From contig JAUCGA010000029.1 in NCBI GenBank assembly GCA_030377865.1, positions 1 through 56,527 on the forward strand: DNA of 56,527 bases, in the 5' to 3' direction. Below, piece after piece: positions 43,321 to 52,556 of the stretch. Each line of letters begins with the position of its first letter. Position 1 is the first letter of the stretch. Under the pieces are notes generated by a model. The model was given only the letters and a program-made list of their open reading frames with translations. It did not search any database and was not told where the DNA came from. The position numbers and the translations under genes are program-made. This DNA comes from Anaerolineales bacterium HSG25 (GTDB taxonomy: Bacteria > Chloroflexota > Anaerolineae > 4572-78 > J111).

Positions 43321-43364
43321 CAACATATCATTCCCGTATGTTTTGGGTGGGAATCTATGTGTTA

Positions 43365-43469
43365 TTGTGGTGGTCAGCCTGATGTTGAAAACGGAGTGCA
43401 ACAGCTAAAGCTGTTGCTACAGGCAATGGCTGAACCCATTGCACTCCAACATCATCTTGACCACTACAA
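43365..43469. repeat. R1 palindromic element
   Basis: TTGTGGTGGTCAGCCTGATG ... CATCATCTTGACCACTACAA with GGAGTGCAACAGC core. The following 360 bases (43470-43830) are AT-rich leader of the transporter operon, with a ribosome site GAGGAGA but no recognised riboswitch. Confidence 0.8.
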
Positions 43470-43830
43470 TAATAACTAAACCTTTTACTAAATGATTTGT
43501 ACTTTAAGGAGGTGATGTTTTTTATTAATGACCCATTAATGTAAAACAAAACATATTGGTCTATGAAAACATGTGAGGAGTAGCATGTTTTACAATTAAA
43601 AAGGCACATCAACTCGACCTGAGTAGTCGCCAGACGTGCCATTCACGCTAAAATCATTGACCGATTACCGTAGGGAATGGATGACATAACTTATGCCAAT
43701 GGAAAATTCTAAGCTCTCGTGAAGGTGTAAGTTATAAATCTGATTATTCCGATGCAAACAAGATTGATACACGCATATCAACCTTTAATAAAATTTTTTA
43801 CTATCTAATGAAAGAGGAGAAAGAAAACAG

Positions 43831-45051
43831 ATGATTAGCAAACGTTTTATGATGACAATTGTTGCTTTATTAGTTTTATCCAGTGTAGCCGCCCAGTGTG
43901 GTGGTGAAACTACCGTGGTCGAAAAAGTCGTCACCGTAGAAGTTGAGAAGATTGTCACTGTAGAAGTGGAAAAAGAGGTCGTTAAAGAAGTGACCGTTGA
44001 AGTTCAAGTTGAGCCAGAAGAAGCCGCGCCAGTAGCTGAAGCCACCGAAGCAGTCGAAACTACTGAAGAAACTGCCGCCCCTGCGGCCCAAGAAGGTAGC
44101 ACCTTGTCGATTGTGCAAGAACGCGGTATCTTAAACTGTGGTGGGAATGCCAACGTGCCGGGTTTTGGTTATCTTGATCCAGATACCCAAGAGTTTACCG
44201 GATTTGATATCGACTTTTGTCGAACCGTTGCCGCCGCTGTTTTGGGCGATGCAGAAGCGATTGAAGTTCGCCAGCTAACGGCTCAAGAACGTTTCCCGGT
44301 GTTACAAAGTGGTGAGGTTGACGTACTCAGCCGAAACACCACCTGGACAATTAGCCGCGATACCTCCCTCGGTTTCAACTTTGTCGGCGTGACCTTCTAT
44401 GATGGGCAAGGCATGATGGTTCGTAAAGACAGCGGTGTCACGTCGCTTGATGATTTAGCCGGTGCGACGATATGTGTGCAACAAGGAACAACCACCGAGA
44501 AAAACTTAGCCGACGTGATGCGATCACTCGGTCTCGATTATGAACCCGTTGTGTCGGAATCTGCTGAAAACGCTCGAAACGCCTATGATGAAGGTCGTTG
44601 TGATGGCTTCACCACCGATAAATCTGGTTTGGTTTCTCAACAAATTTTGCTCGCCACTCCAGAAGATCATGTTATCTTAGACGAAACCATGTCTAAAGAG
44701 CCGCTTGGCCCGTTGGTTCGTCATGGTGATGATCAGTGGTTCGACATTGTGAAGTGGGTCACCTTTGGCACGATAGCCGCTGAAGAATATGGCATCACCT
44801 CCGCCAATGTTAACGAAATTGCCGCCACCACCGAAGACCCAGTCATTCGTAACCTGCTTGGTGTTGAAGGTGAATTAGGTCAAGGCGTTGGCTTAGATGA
44901 CGACTTCATGATCAACGTAATTCAACAAGTTGGTAACTACGGTGAAATCTACGACCGTCACCTCGGTCCAGATACTCCCTTCGATTTACCCCGTGGTCAA
45001 AACACCCTCTATACTGAGGGTGGTTTAATGTACGCTCCACCATTCCGCTAA
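43831..45051 (+). CDS. aapJ: Polar amino-acid ABC transporter substrate-binding lipoprotein
   Basis: 406 residues. The signal sequence ends in SVAAQC (C23), a likely lipoprotein site, followed by a striking repeated linker EKVVTVEVEK/EKEVVKEVTVEV and a Glu/Ala stretch to residue 92. The SBP_bac_3 fold starts at LSIVQERGILNCGG; FTGFDIDFCRTVAAAVLG and RDTSLGFNFVGVTFYDGQG are family signatures of AapJ/BztA proteins, which bind glutamate, aspartate and other polar amino acids. First gene of a four-gene operon. GAGGAGA lies 9 bases upstream of ATG. The anchor plus long charged linker holds the receptor outside a single membrane, as in other Chloroflexota transporters. Confidence 0.93.
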   Translation: MISKRFMMTIVALLVLSSVAAQCGGETTVVEKVVTVEVEKIVTVEVEKEVVKEVTVEVQVEPEEAAPVAEATEAVETTEETAAPAAQEGSTLSIVQERGILNCGGNANVPGFGYLDPDTQEFTGFDIDFCRTVAAAVLGDAEAIEVRQLTAQERFPVLQSGEVDVLSRNTTWTISRDTSLGFNFVGVTFYDGQGMMVRKDSGVTSLDDLAGATICVQQGTTTEKNLADVMRSLGLDYEPVVSESAENARNAYDEGRCDGFTTDKSGLVSQQILLATPEDHVILDETMSKEPLGPLVRHGDDQWFDIVKWVTFGTIAAEEYGITSANVNEIAATTEDPVIRNLLGVEGELGQGVGLDDDFMINVIQQVGNYGEIYDRHLGPDTPFDLPRGQNTLYTEGGLMYAPPFR

Positions 45052-45070
45052 ACCATTTATCTAAATAACA

Positions 45071-45103
45071 ACAGCCCGGTGAGTATACTCACTGGGCTGT
45101 TTA
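45071..45103 (+). terminator. Intra-operon hairpin (partial terminator or attenuator)
   Basis: 14-bp stem ACAGCCCGGTGAGT / ACTCACTGGGCTGT followed by TTTAGT, 20 bases after aapJ. Such hairpins commonly reduce transcription into permease genes, so that binding protein exceeds permease. Confidence 0.6.
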
Positions 45104-45122
45104 GTCAATAAAGGGAGGAAGT

Positions 45123-46805
45123 ATGGCAACAACATCACCGAAAATCAACCCACCCGCTAAAATTCCCTTTTGGCGAGATATTAGAATCTTAGCCATCATT
45201 GCCCAATCAATATTTATGGCCGCGGTGTTGGCTGGTTTTGCTTGGCTTATCAGCAACTTTTTAGCCAATGCAGAACGACAAGGGCTATCGATTGGGTTTG
45301 ATTTTCTTAGAATCACCGCCGGATTCGACATCGCCGAGGGCATTGACTATTCAGCCACCGATACATTTGGACGGGCCTTATGGGTCGGGACAATTAATAC
45401 TATTCGAGTATCTCTATTGGGGATAATCTTGACCACGATTACAGGTATTTTGGTAGGTATTGCTCGTTTGTCGAACAACTGGTTGTTGGGTCTAATCGCG
45501 GGGGGCTATATCGAAATTATTCGTAATGTCCCCTTACTCGTAGTACTCTATTTCATCTATTTTGGGATTGTTTTACAACTACCCTCAGTTAATGATAGTG
45601 TGCAACCGTTTGGTCTACCAATATTCCTTAATCAGCGGGGCATATCTTTCCCCGGTCTAACGGCCACGATTGGCTTTCCGATTTGGTTAGCTTTTATTGT
45701 ATTAGCTACCATTTTTGTGATGATTTTATGGACAATTCAAAGCCGTCAAGAAGAACAAACTGGTAAATCTATCAATAAAGGTAGCACCGCCATCGTCTCT
45801 TTTCTCATTATCGTGGCTATTGGTTGGTTTGTTACCGGCTCGTTTGTTAGTGATCAAGGAATGATAGTCGCCACCTCAAGAAATATTACGGAGTTTAAGG
45901 ATTACCAGTCTATTTTCTTGGTTAAAATAGATACCGATGCTCTTGCAGAGTCGGGCATGAGCAAAACATTGCTCAACCAGTTAGACAGCATCAGCGAGTA
46001 TAAGGGAGTTAAAGAACAGCTTTATGCCGAAATAAACGCGCTAGAAACAGATGGTGGCGACCCCACGATGTTACAAGAACAACTGAAAATTTTAGACAAC
46101 GCAAGCTTAACAGTTTGTGGTGAAAAAGATAGCATCGGAGTCATCAATGCCTCAAGCCAACTACGCCGTTTAGGCATTAATGTTAAAGTAAAAGATGAAA
46201 AGAGCATGACCAAAGCCAGCGCAAACTATGCCAAAGGCAATTGTGACCTGTTAGCTGGAACACAATCACAACTTGCGGCGGAGCGATCTGTTTTTGATGC
46301 CCCTGATGCTCATACGGTTGTGCCTGTTTCGGTAACGCCAATGGTTGTTAATACCCCCGCTCCAGCTGGATTTAACATCCAAGGTGGTGGGCGAATCTCC
46401 CCTGAATTTGCCGCCCTATTATTCGGATTAGTGTTATACACCAGTACGTTTGCGGCTGAAATTGTCCGAGCCGGCATCTTGTCGGTCTCTAAAGGACAAT
46501 CCGAAGCGGCCCGAGCCTTAGGCTTAAACGAAGGCCAACGCTTACGACTGATTGTTTTACCACAGGCCATGCGAGTAATTATCCCCCCCATGACCAGTCA
46601 ATATCTCAACTTAACCAAAAACTCAAGTTTGGCCGTAGCAATTGCCTATCCCGATTTGGTCAGCGTTGGTAACACCGTCCTGAATAACTCTGGGCAAGCA
46701 GTTCAGGTCATTATTATTTTCATGACGACATACTTATCTATCAGTTTACTGATTTCAGCCTTCTTAAACTGGTACAATAAGAAAGTCGCCTTGGTGGAGC
46801 GTTAA
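45123..46805 (+). CDS. aapQ: Amino-acid ABC transporter permease with an inserted extracytoplasmic domain
   Basis: 560 residues, against roughly 400 for AapQ/BztB. Membrane helices occur at the N terminus, at about 82-155, 190-215, 225-245, and after 415. The EAA loop (SKGQSEAARALGLNEGQRLRLIVLPQA, about 455-480), which contacts the ATPase, is intact. Between the helix near 240 and SPEFAALLFGL near 422 lies a hydrophilic region of some 170 residues. Its part at about 328-400 (LTVCGEKDS ... YAKGNCDLLAGTQSQLA) can be aligned with residues 212-282 of the adjacent binding protein (ATICVQQGT ... YDEGRCDGFTTDKSGLV). GGGAGGAA precedes ATG 45123. Probably a permease with a tethered receptor-like lobe. 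Confidence 0.85.
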   Translation: MATTSPKINPPAKIPFWRDIRILAIIAQSIFMAAVLAGFAWLISNFLANAERQGLSIGFDFLRITAGFDIAEGIDYSATDTFGRALWVGTINTIRVSLLGIILTTITGILVGIARLSNNWLLGLIAGGYIEIIRNVPLLVVLYFIYFGIVLQLPSVNDSVQPFGLPIFLNQRGISFPGLTATIGFPIWLAFIVLATIFVMILWTIQSRQEEQTGKSINKGSTAIVSFLIIVAIGWFVTGSFVSDQGMIVATSRNITEFKDYQSIFLVKIDTDALAESGMSKTLLNQLDSISEYKGVKEQLYAEINALETDGGDPTMLQEQLKILDNASLTVCGEKDSIGVINASSQLRRLGINVKVKDEKSMTKASANYAKGNCDLLAGTQSQLAAERSVFDAPDAHTVVPVSVTPMVVNTPAPAGFNIQGGGRISPEFAALLFGLVLYTSTFAAEIVRAGILSVSKGQSEAARALGLNEGQRLRLIVLPQAMRVIIPPMTSQYLNLTKNSSLAVAIAYPDLVSVGNTVLNNSGQAVQVIIIFMTTYLSISLLISAFLNWYNKKVALVER

Positions 46806-46806
46806 T

Positions 46807-48447
46807 ATGACAACGATAACTCAAATAAAAAACGACCCAGCCTTGGATGATTGGCAACCCCTAGATATTGGAGGCTGGTTACGAAGAGATGTATTCGGCA
46901 CGGTTTGGCACATTCTATTTGCCATCATACTGGTTGGCACGAATTTGCTAGTCATTCAGGCCACATTTAACGCCGCGCCAGTAGAACTTTCATTTACCCT
47001 CGCCCCCAATGGAAATATTGGTACGGTTGGGAATATCATCCTTGCTTTAACCAACGGTGCTTTTTTAACCTCGTTGGTACTACTGTTATGGATTGTTGGC
47101 GCGGGAGTAGTGATTTGGGGGGTGGTGAAGCATAAACTCTCTGGCCCAGTCCAATGGTTAAAAGACAGTATGTATACTGGCTTCTTTGGGGCTTTAACCA
47201 CGCTGTTCCTCTTGCTTCTCATCGTTTTTGCGACGCGGGGTCTGTTGGCTTGGGGACTGTTTGGGGCTAACTTTAGTACCAACCCCGATACCGTCACCAT
47301 TCTACGAGATGCAACGCCTGGAGCAGTGTGGGGGATAGTTGGCGCAAACATGAAACTGTTCGCGGTCGGACGATACCCCTACGATGCAGTCTGGCGAGTT
47401 TGGGTTTCATTGGCAATAGTGATTGTTTTGTCAACCCTGAGCCTATTCGCTTGGAGTCTCGGCTCACCCCTTAAAAAATATAGACAATGGCTTGTCTATG
47501 CTTGGTTAGCCTCCATGCCGATAACATTGCTTGTGTTATATGGCATGCCGGGCACGGATGCCGGAGCCATGATGACCGTCCGAACCAATCTATGGGGTGG
47601 GTTTCTGCTAACAATTGTTATCGCCGTGTTGGGAATCGTACTATCCTTTCCGATTGGTTTGTCTCTAGCTTTAGGCCGTCGGAGTGAAGCGAAAGGGGTT
47701 CCCATGCTTTGGTTGATAGGAGGCGGTATTGTATTCTTGTTACTCTACTGGATGACAGGAGGGTATCCGACAGAAAGTGCTACTTTTAATCTACCTATCA
47801 TCTTTAGAGACCCGCCGTTATACCCTGTTACATTAACCGTGTGGCAATATACCGCATTACAAGCTTTTGCCGTCCTTGGCGTATTATGGTTAGTCGGCTA
47901 CTACCTGAATGGAAACTTAATCAAAACCTTCTGTATCGGGTATATTGAACTGATTCGAGGTGTGCCACTTATTACTGTACTGTTTATGGCAAACGTCATG
48001 CTCCCCATCTTTTTACCGAAAGAGATTGAGATAGATAACCTGTTTCGAGTCGTGGTAGGGGTGATACTATTCTCTGCCGCTTATCTGGCAGAAAATGTAC
48101 GGGGTGGACTACAATCGATTCCAAAAGGTCAGTATGAAGCAGCTATGGCGGTTGGTTTAAGCACGAGCCAGTCGATGCGCTTGATTATTCTGCCCCAAGC
48201 CTTACGAGCCGTCATTCCAGCTCTAGTCGGTGAATTTATCGGATTGTTCAAAGACACCTCCCTTGTTTCGATTGTGGGTCTGTTTGACCTGCTCAAAATT
48301 GCTCAAACCGTTATCGCCCAACCCGATTGGCTTGGCTTACAACGTGAAACTTACGTCTTTATCGCCTTTATCTATTGGATATTCTGTTTTGCAATGGCAG
48401 CCGTAAGTATACGAATTGAGAAAAATTTAGGAGTTGGGCAATACTAA
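46807..48447 (+). CDS. aapM: Amino-acid ABC transporter permease (second subunit)
   Basis: 546 residues. The C-terminal 220 residues are the transporter permease core with CIGYIELIRGVPLITVLFMANVMLPIF and the EAA loop PKGQYEAAMAVGLSTSQSMRLIILPQALRAVIP. The N-terminal half has about six further helices, more than in typical AapM proteins of 380-ish residues, but no obvious extra domain. It begins one base after the aapQ stop, so the two permeases are translated together and should form the heterodimeric channel. Confidence 0.92.
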   Translation: MTTITQIKNDPALDDWQPLDIGGWLRRDVFGTVWHILFAIILVGTNLLVIQATFNAAPVELSFTLAPNGNIGTVGNIILALTNGAFLTSLVLLLWIVGAGVVIWGVVKHKLSGPVQWLKDSMYTGFFGALTTLFLLLLIVFATRGLLAWGLFGANFSTNPDTVTILRDATPGAVWGIVGANMKLFAVGRYPYDAVWRVWVSLAIVIVLSTLSLFAWSLGSPLKKYRQWLVYAWLASMPITLLVLYGMPGTDAGAMMTVRTNLWGGFLLTIVIAVLGIVLSFPIGLSLALGRRSEAKGVPMLWLIGGGIVFLLLYWMTGGYPTESATFNLPIIFRDPPLYPVTLTVWQYTALQAFAVLGVLWLVGYYLNGNLIKTFCIGYIELIRGVPLITVLFMANVMLPIFLPKEIEIDNLFRVVVGVILFSAAYLAENVRGGLQSIPKGQYEAAMAVGLSTSQSMRLIILPQALRAVIPALVGEFIGLFKDTSLVSIVGLFDLLKIAQTVIAQPDWLGLQRETYVFIAFIYWIFCFAMAAVSIRIEKNLGVGQY

Positions 48448-48458
48448 TACAACTTTCG

Positions 48459-48508
48459 TGATGTGTGATACGTGATGCGTGAGAATAGCTATCACGTATC
48501 ACACATCA
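48459..48508 (+). repeat. R10 hairpin between aapM and aapP
   Basis: 18-bp perfect stem TGATGTGTGATACGTGAT / ATCACGTATCACACATCA with a 14-base loop. It occupies nearly the whole intercistronic space, like REP hairpins that stabilise or attenuate operon mRNA. A shorter relative is at 50537. Confidence 0.8.
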
Positions 48509-48523
48509 CATATTACAAATATT

Positions 48524-49273
48524 ATGGCAAAAGAATTAGGTGCACCAGTTATTGTGTGTGAAGATGTTCATAAATGGTATGGTGAATACCACGCCTTACG
48601 AGGCGTGAACACCTCGGTTCGAGAGGGAGAGGTGGTGGTCATTCTTGGTCCCTCTGGCTCTGGAAAATCGACTTGGATTCGGACGTTGAATCGTCTAGAA
48701 GAACACCAACGAGGGCGGATTATCGTCCACGGTACTGAGTTAAACAACGATGTACGAAATATTCAAGAGATTCGGCGAGAAGTCGGCATGGTGTTCCAAC
48801 AGTTCAATCTGTTTCCTCATCTGACGGTGTTAGAAAATATTACCCTAGCTCCCATACAAGTTCGCAAATGGTCACGCGACCGAGCCGAAGAGGAAGGAAT
48901 GAAGCAACTCACCCGAGTTAAGATTCCTGAGCAAGCCAGCAAATACCCGGGACAGCTTTCGGGGGGGCAACAGCAACGGGTTGCCATTGCCCGAGCCTTA
49001 GCTATGCAACCAAAAATCATGCTGTTTGACGAACCAACCTCCGCGCTTGACCCAGAAATGATTAAAGAGGTGCTGGACGTAATGCAGGATTTGGCGAATG
49101 ATGGCATGACGATTTTGGCTGTCACCCACGAGATGGGCTTTGCTCGCAACGTGGCTGACCGAGTCATCTTTTTTGATGAAGGAAATATTGTTGAAGAAAA
49201 CGAACCAAACGCCTTTTTCAGCAATCCCAACGAAGAGCGTTCAAAACTGTTCTTACAACAGATTTTGCATTAA
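48524..49273 (+). CDS. aapP: Amino-acid ABC transporter ATPase
   Basis: 249 residues from ATG 48524; the longer in-frame reading from 48479 would start inside the R10 hairpin and is rejected. Walker [10 protein letters not shown] near 42, the Q-loop in [12 protein letters not shown], signature LSGGQQQR, Walker [15 protein letters not shown] and the switch THEM are all present. It powers import by the two permeases. Last gene of the operon, followed by a terminator at 49332. Confidence 0.96.
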   Translation: MAKELGAPVIVCEDVHKWYGEYHALRGVNTSVREGEVVVILGPSGSGKSTWIRTLNRLEEHQRGRIIVHGTELNNDVRNIQEIRREVGMVFQQFNLFPHLTVLENITLAPIQVRKWSRDRAEEEGMKQLTRVKIPEQASKYPGQLSGGQQQRVAIARALAMQPKIMLFDEPTSALDPEMIKEVLDVMQDLANDGMTILAVTHEMGFARNVADRVIFFDEGNIVEENEPNAFFSNPNEERSKLFLQQILH

Positions 49274-49331
49274 ACGAGTGCAAATTAACTCGGTTACTTC
49301 TTTGGAAAAACTAACCTTATGTGTAAAATAA

Positions 49332-49367
49332 AACAGTCAGCGGGTTTGAATCTGCTGACTGTTTTTT
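49332..49367 (+). terminator. Terminator of the amino-acid transporter operon
   Basis: AACAGTCAGC / GCTGACTGTT stem followed by T6. Confidence 0.85.
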
Positions 49368-49374
49368 ATACATC

Positions 49375-49478
49375 TATAGATGTTCAGATAAACATTTTCA
49401 GCCGTTACCTTCCCGTAAGTTTAGAACTTGCGGAAAGGTTGGTCTTGTGAATTGAAAAGCATTATCTGAAAGACTGTA
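49375..49478. repeat. R3 palindromic element
   Basis: Complete copy; the core hairpin has two substitutions (CTTCCCGTAAGTT, CTTGCGGAAAG). Confidence 0.8.
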
Positions 49479-49501
49479 AAAATCAACGTAGGAGTTTCTC
49501 A

Positions 49502-50554
49502 TTGTCAATGTCGCACCCATTACTACTCGGCATGTTTCATCGCCAAATTGAAGGCGATCATCACCTGTTAGAACTAGCTCAACGTCATTTTACCCACATA
49601 AAACTAGGAGCAGAATTTTATCCCACCAGCTTAAACGACCTGCAAACCTCGTTGGAGTTCCGCCCTTTGACCGAACATCGATACACCATGCACCTACCCC
49701 GCTCCCTAAACCTACTACACGAAGGTAGCCGCAAAACCATTCTCTCCTACGCCAAGCGAGGCCGTACCGATGCTTACGGCATGATTATCCATGACCAAGC
49801 CGAAATGGCGACCAATCCGCCCGCTTACATCAAGGCAATTCAGACCATTAACGCCCACCTGCTCAAAATTAACCCTAGTCCATATCTGTTTATCGAGTAT
49901 GCGGCTGGCCTAGAACTTGATACCTTTGCTTCGATATTTGAAGCTGTGGCTGACTGCGAACGGGTCAGCGCCTGTATCGACATTAGTCATGTCGGAATCC
50001 GGCAGAGCCAACGAGCCTACGCCGAGTTGTATCCGAGTGAGGATGTCTGTTTATTAAGTCCGGGTCATCCGGCCTTAACAGTGCGGATAGATGATGTTGT
50101 CACGACTACGGCCACGGCTCTTCCTGCGGTGCTAACTTTGATTAAGCGATTGGCAAAACTAGATAAACCGTTACACTTTCATCTGCATGATGGGCATCCT
50201 ATCTCGACATTTAGCCCTTATGGAGTTAACGATCACCTCAGCTTTTATCGCCAAATCAAGCTACCTTTCAAACACAAGAAGAAAAATGTCATCCCCCTAT
50301 TATTCGGGCAAACAGGTTTAGAAAAAATTATCAACACCGCTTTAGATACCCTATCCGCTAAAAAACTATCCTTTATGTTAGAAATTCATCCTCAATACAA
50401 TAGTCAATATGAACAACTGGCTTTGGGAGAGTATGAATCCCTGTTTCAAAACTGGAATCTCCTACGTAACGCCGAGCAGATGAATGCTTGGCTTGAAGAA
50501 ATCAGCAAAAACGCCCAATTACTTCAAAAACTATGCGTGAAACGTGATGCGTGA
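49502..50554 (+). CDS. TIM-barrel protein (xylose-isomerase/AP-endonuclease-like)
   Basis: 350 residues. TTG 49502 follows TAGGAG closely; ATG 49508 is the alternative. Barrel strand ends with metal-binding character are visible: HFTHIKLGAEFY, LFIEYAAGLEL, ACIDISHVGIRQSQ, HFHLHDGHPIS and FMLEIHPQYN. The order of E, D/H, H and E ligands resembles the sugar-phosphate isomerase/AP endonuclease 2 superfamily. Substrate unknown. The last five residues (VKRDA) and the stop come from an R10 hairpin. The following kinase gene starts 36 bases later, so the two are likely co-transcribed. Confidence 0.65.
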   Translation: MSMSHPLLLGMFHRQIEGDHHLLELAQRHFTHIKLGAEFYPTSLNDLQTSLEFRPLTEHRYTMHLPRSLNLLHEGSRKTILSYAKRGRTDAYGMIIHDQAEMATNPPAYIKAIQTINAHLLKINPSPYLFIEYAAGLELDTFASIFEAVADCERVSACIDISHVGIRQSQRAYAELYPSEDVCLLSPGHPALTVRIDDVVTTTATALPAVLTLIKRLAKLDKPLHFHLHDGHPISTFSPYGVNDHLSFYRQIKLPFKHKKKNVIPLLFGQTGLEKIINTALDTLSAKKLSFMLEIHPQYNSQYEQLALGEYESLFQNWNLLRNAEQMNAWLEEISKNAQLLQKLCVKRDA

Positions 50555-50571
50555 TACCTATCACGTTTCAC
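50537..50571 (+). repeat. R10 hairpin overlapping a gene end
   Basis: 12-bp stem GTGAAACGTGAT / ATCACGTTTCAC, sequence-related to 48459. The stop codon TGA of the upstream gene lies in its loop. A decayed copy is seen at about 51373-51402. Confidence 0.75.
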
Positions 50572-50590
50572 ATTTCACTCATCATGTACA

Positions 50591-51376
50591 ATGCCACCAA
50601 GAATCGGAAGTTATCCTGTTATTGACCATATTGGTTATGGGCTACAGGCAGATGTTTATAAAATTGAATATAGCTACAAAGGGTATCGACAAGCTGTTTT
50701 AAAACAGTTTCGGCCTACCGCCGACCATTGGCAACAACAGCTTAATAACGAATACCTAGCCTTAAAAAAGTTAAGCCAAGGGGACAAACCAGCAACTATT
50801 CCGGCTATATTGCAACAGAATCCGACTCAACGGTACCTGATTATGGAATATTTACCCGGGCGACCGATGCATGTCCCTCAAAACAAGCGTAAAGCATTTG
50901 TATGGTGGTTTAAGATTGCCGAGACAATAATATACGCTCATGAACATGGCGTGTTTCATTGTGACATCAATCCGAACAATGTTCTCGTTAAGAGAGAAGC
51001 CGTCTATCTGATTGATTGGGCTTTGAGTGTACGACAAGGAAATGTTAAGGGGATAAAAAATTTACCGCGAGGTGCATGGCAACCACCAGAACAGGCTCAA
51101 GGACAGTTTGGTCGTAAAACTGATGTCTATAGCTTAAGTGCGCTCCTGCTGTGGCTTATATCGGGCAATAAGCCGCGTGATCCTATTTTTCAGGGTCGTG
51201 AGCGTCGTAGTAAACGAATCATTCAAGGAGTCATCACCCACCCACTGGGTACAACCAATTGCCGTGATTTGGCGATACATCTCGAAAAAGGACTGGCTGG
51301 TGATGTGGGCCTGCGCTATAATAGTACCAAACGGCTTTATACTGCTATCCGAAACTGGTTTGAGGAATATTCGTGA
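50591..51376 (+). CDS. Small serine/threonine protein kinase
   Basis: 261 residues, kinase domain only, without sensor or membrane part. Subdomains: glycine-rich loop in degenerate form (IGYGLQADVYKIEY), ATP-binding lysine in AVLKQF near 38, catalytic loop HGVFHCDINPNNVLV (D equivalent in CDINPNN near 131), a DWA in place of DFG near 146, and the APE-like QPPEQ followed by KTDVYSLSALLLWLISG. The core catalytic aspartates are kept, so it is probably active. HCDINPNN instead of HRDLKPxN places it in a divergent bacterial group. Encoded between the TIM-barrel and the deacetylase-like genes, on the same strand. Confidence 0.85.
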   Translation: MPPRIGSYPVIDHIGYGLQADVYKIEYSYKGYRQAVLKQFRPTADHWQQQLNNEYLALKKLSQGDKPATIPAILQQNPTQRYLIMEYLPGRPMHVPQNKRKAFVWWFKIAETIIYAHEHGVFHCDINPNNVLVKREAVYLIDWALSVRQGNVKGIKNLPRGAWQPPEQAQGQFGRKTDVYSLSALLLWLISGNKPRDPIFQGRERRSKRIIQGVITHPLGTTNCRDLAIHLEKGLAGDVGLRYNSTKRLYTAIRNWFEEYS

Positions 51377-51512
51377 AACGCTTCATTTTTCATGCTCACG
51401 CTTTACAAGAATGCTTGCACTTATCATCATTTATAGTAAAATTGAAAATTAAGTTGTGGATATAGCGTAGCGGCAACCGATATTCTACGCCATATCTACT
51501 ACGCAATTAACT

Positions 51513-52541
51513 ATGACAACAGGTTACGTCTTCGACGAGATATTCAAAAAACACGATTACCCCGGCCATCCTGAGTGTGCAGACAGGTTGACGGCCATTA
51601 TGGCATATCTGGAACAGCATGCTCTTTTGCCTCAACTGAGCCAAATTCGGGCACGTTCGGCCAGTCTTCCTGAGCTAGTTCGCTGTCACACGCCCCACTA
51701 TGTCAAAATGGTGGAGCAGGTTAGTGAGAAAGGTGGTGGCATGCTCGACCCTGACACCTACGCCAATAAACATTCTTATCGTGCCGCAGTTAAAGCGGCT
51801 GGTGGCCTCATCGACCTGACCCACGCCGTGGTTGAAGGTAAGCTCAACAACGGGTTTGCCTTTGTACGACCACCCGGACACCATGCCGAACTGCATGGCT
51901 CGATGGGGTTCTGTTTATTTGGTACCGTTGCGATTGCGGCTCGTGCCGCTCGGCATGATAACGGGTTGGAACGAGTCGCAATTATCGACTTCGATGTCCA
52001 TCATGGCAACGGAACCCAAGATATTCTGAACGATAACCCTCACATCATGTTTGTCTCAAGTCATCAGTTCCCTTTCTATCCCGGCACTGGCAACTACAAT
52101 GAAATTGGACAAGGTGCGGCTCGTGGTACAAAAATCAACCTGCCATTAGAGGTTAATACTGAAGATGAGGGCATGAAACGGTTGTATAGTGAGATTGTAT
52201 TTCCCATGTTGCGTCGATTTGAGCCACAATTGATCCTAGTCTCGGCGGGATATGATGCCCATTGGCAAGACCCGTTAGCTAATATCGGCCTGTCGCTAAC
52301 AGGGTATCAGTGGCTTAGTCAACAGTTGTTTGATTTAGCCGGTGAGCTATGCGAAGGAAAAATCGTTTTTACGCTTGAGGGTGGATATAATATACCTGTT
52401 TTAGCCGCAGGTGTCGGAAACAGTGTACGGGTTTTGTTGGGACAAGAAGGGTGTGACGACCCATTCGGGCCATCCCCACATCCCAAACCAGATGTCGATT
52501 TGTTAGTTCGGTTACTGAAACGAACTCACGATTTAGAGTAA
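51513..52541 (+). CDS. Histone-deacetylase-family hydrolase
   Basis: 342 residues, standard for bacterial class II-like members (acetoin-utilisation or acetylpolyamine amidohydrolase group). The zinc/catalytic set is complete: the RPPGHHAELHGSMGFCLF histidine pair, IIDFDVHHGNGTQD with D and H ligands, VSAGYDAHWQDPLA with the third ligand, and LEGGYNIPVL with the catalytic tyrosine. It removes acyl groups from lysine or polyamines in the cytoplasm. ATG 51513 matches the family start (TGYVFDEIFKKHDYPGHPE). It lies 136 bases downstream of the kinase gene. Confidence 0.93.
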   Translation: MTTGYVFDEIFKKHDYPGHPECADRLTAIMAYLEQHALLPQLSQIRARSASLPELVRCHTPHYVKMVEQVSEKGGGMLDPDTYANKHSYRAAVKAAGGLIDLTHAVVEGKLNNGFAFVRPPGHHAELHGSMGFCLFGTVAIAARAARHDNGLERVAIIDFDVHHGNGTQDILNDNPHIMFVSSHQFPFYPGTGNYNEIGQGAARGTKINLPLEVNTEDEGMKRLYSEIVFPMLRRFEPQLILVSAGYDAHWQDPLANIGLSLTGYQWLSQQLFDLAGELCEGKIVFTLEGGYNIPVLAAGVGNSVRVLLGQEGCDDPFGPSPHPKPDVDLLVRLLKRTHDLE

Positions 52542-52556
52542 CATAGTTCCAATTTG

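Noticed and set aside
48479..48523. Longer start for the ABC ATPase at GTG 48479.
   Set aside because: The codons lie in an 18-bp hairpin and encode residues without family counterpart; ATG 48524 begins the usual ATPase start.
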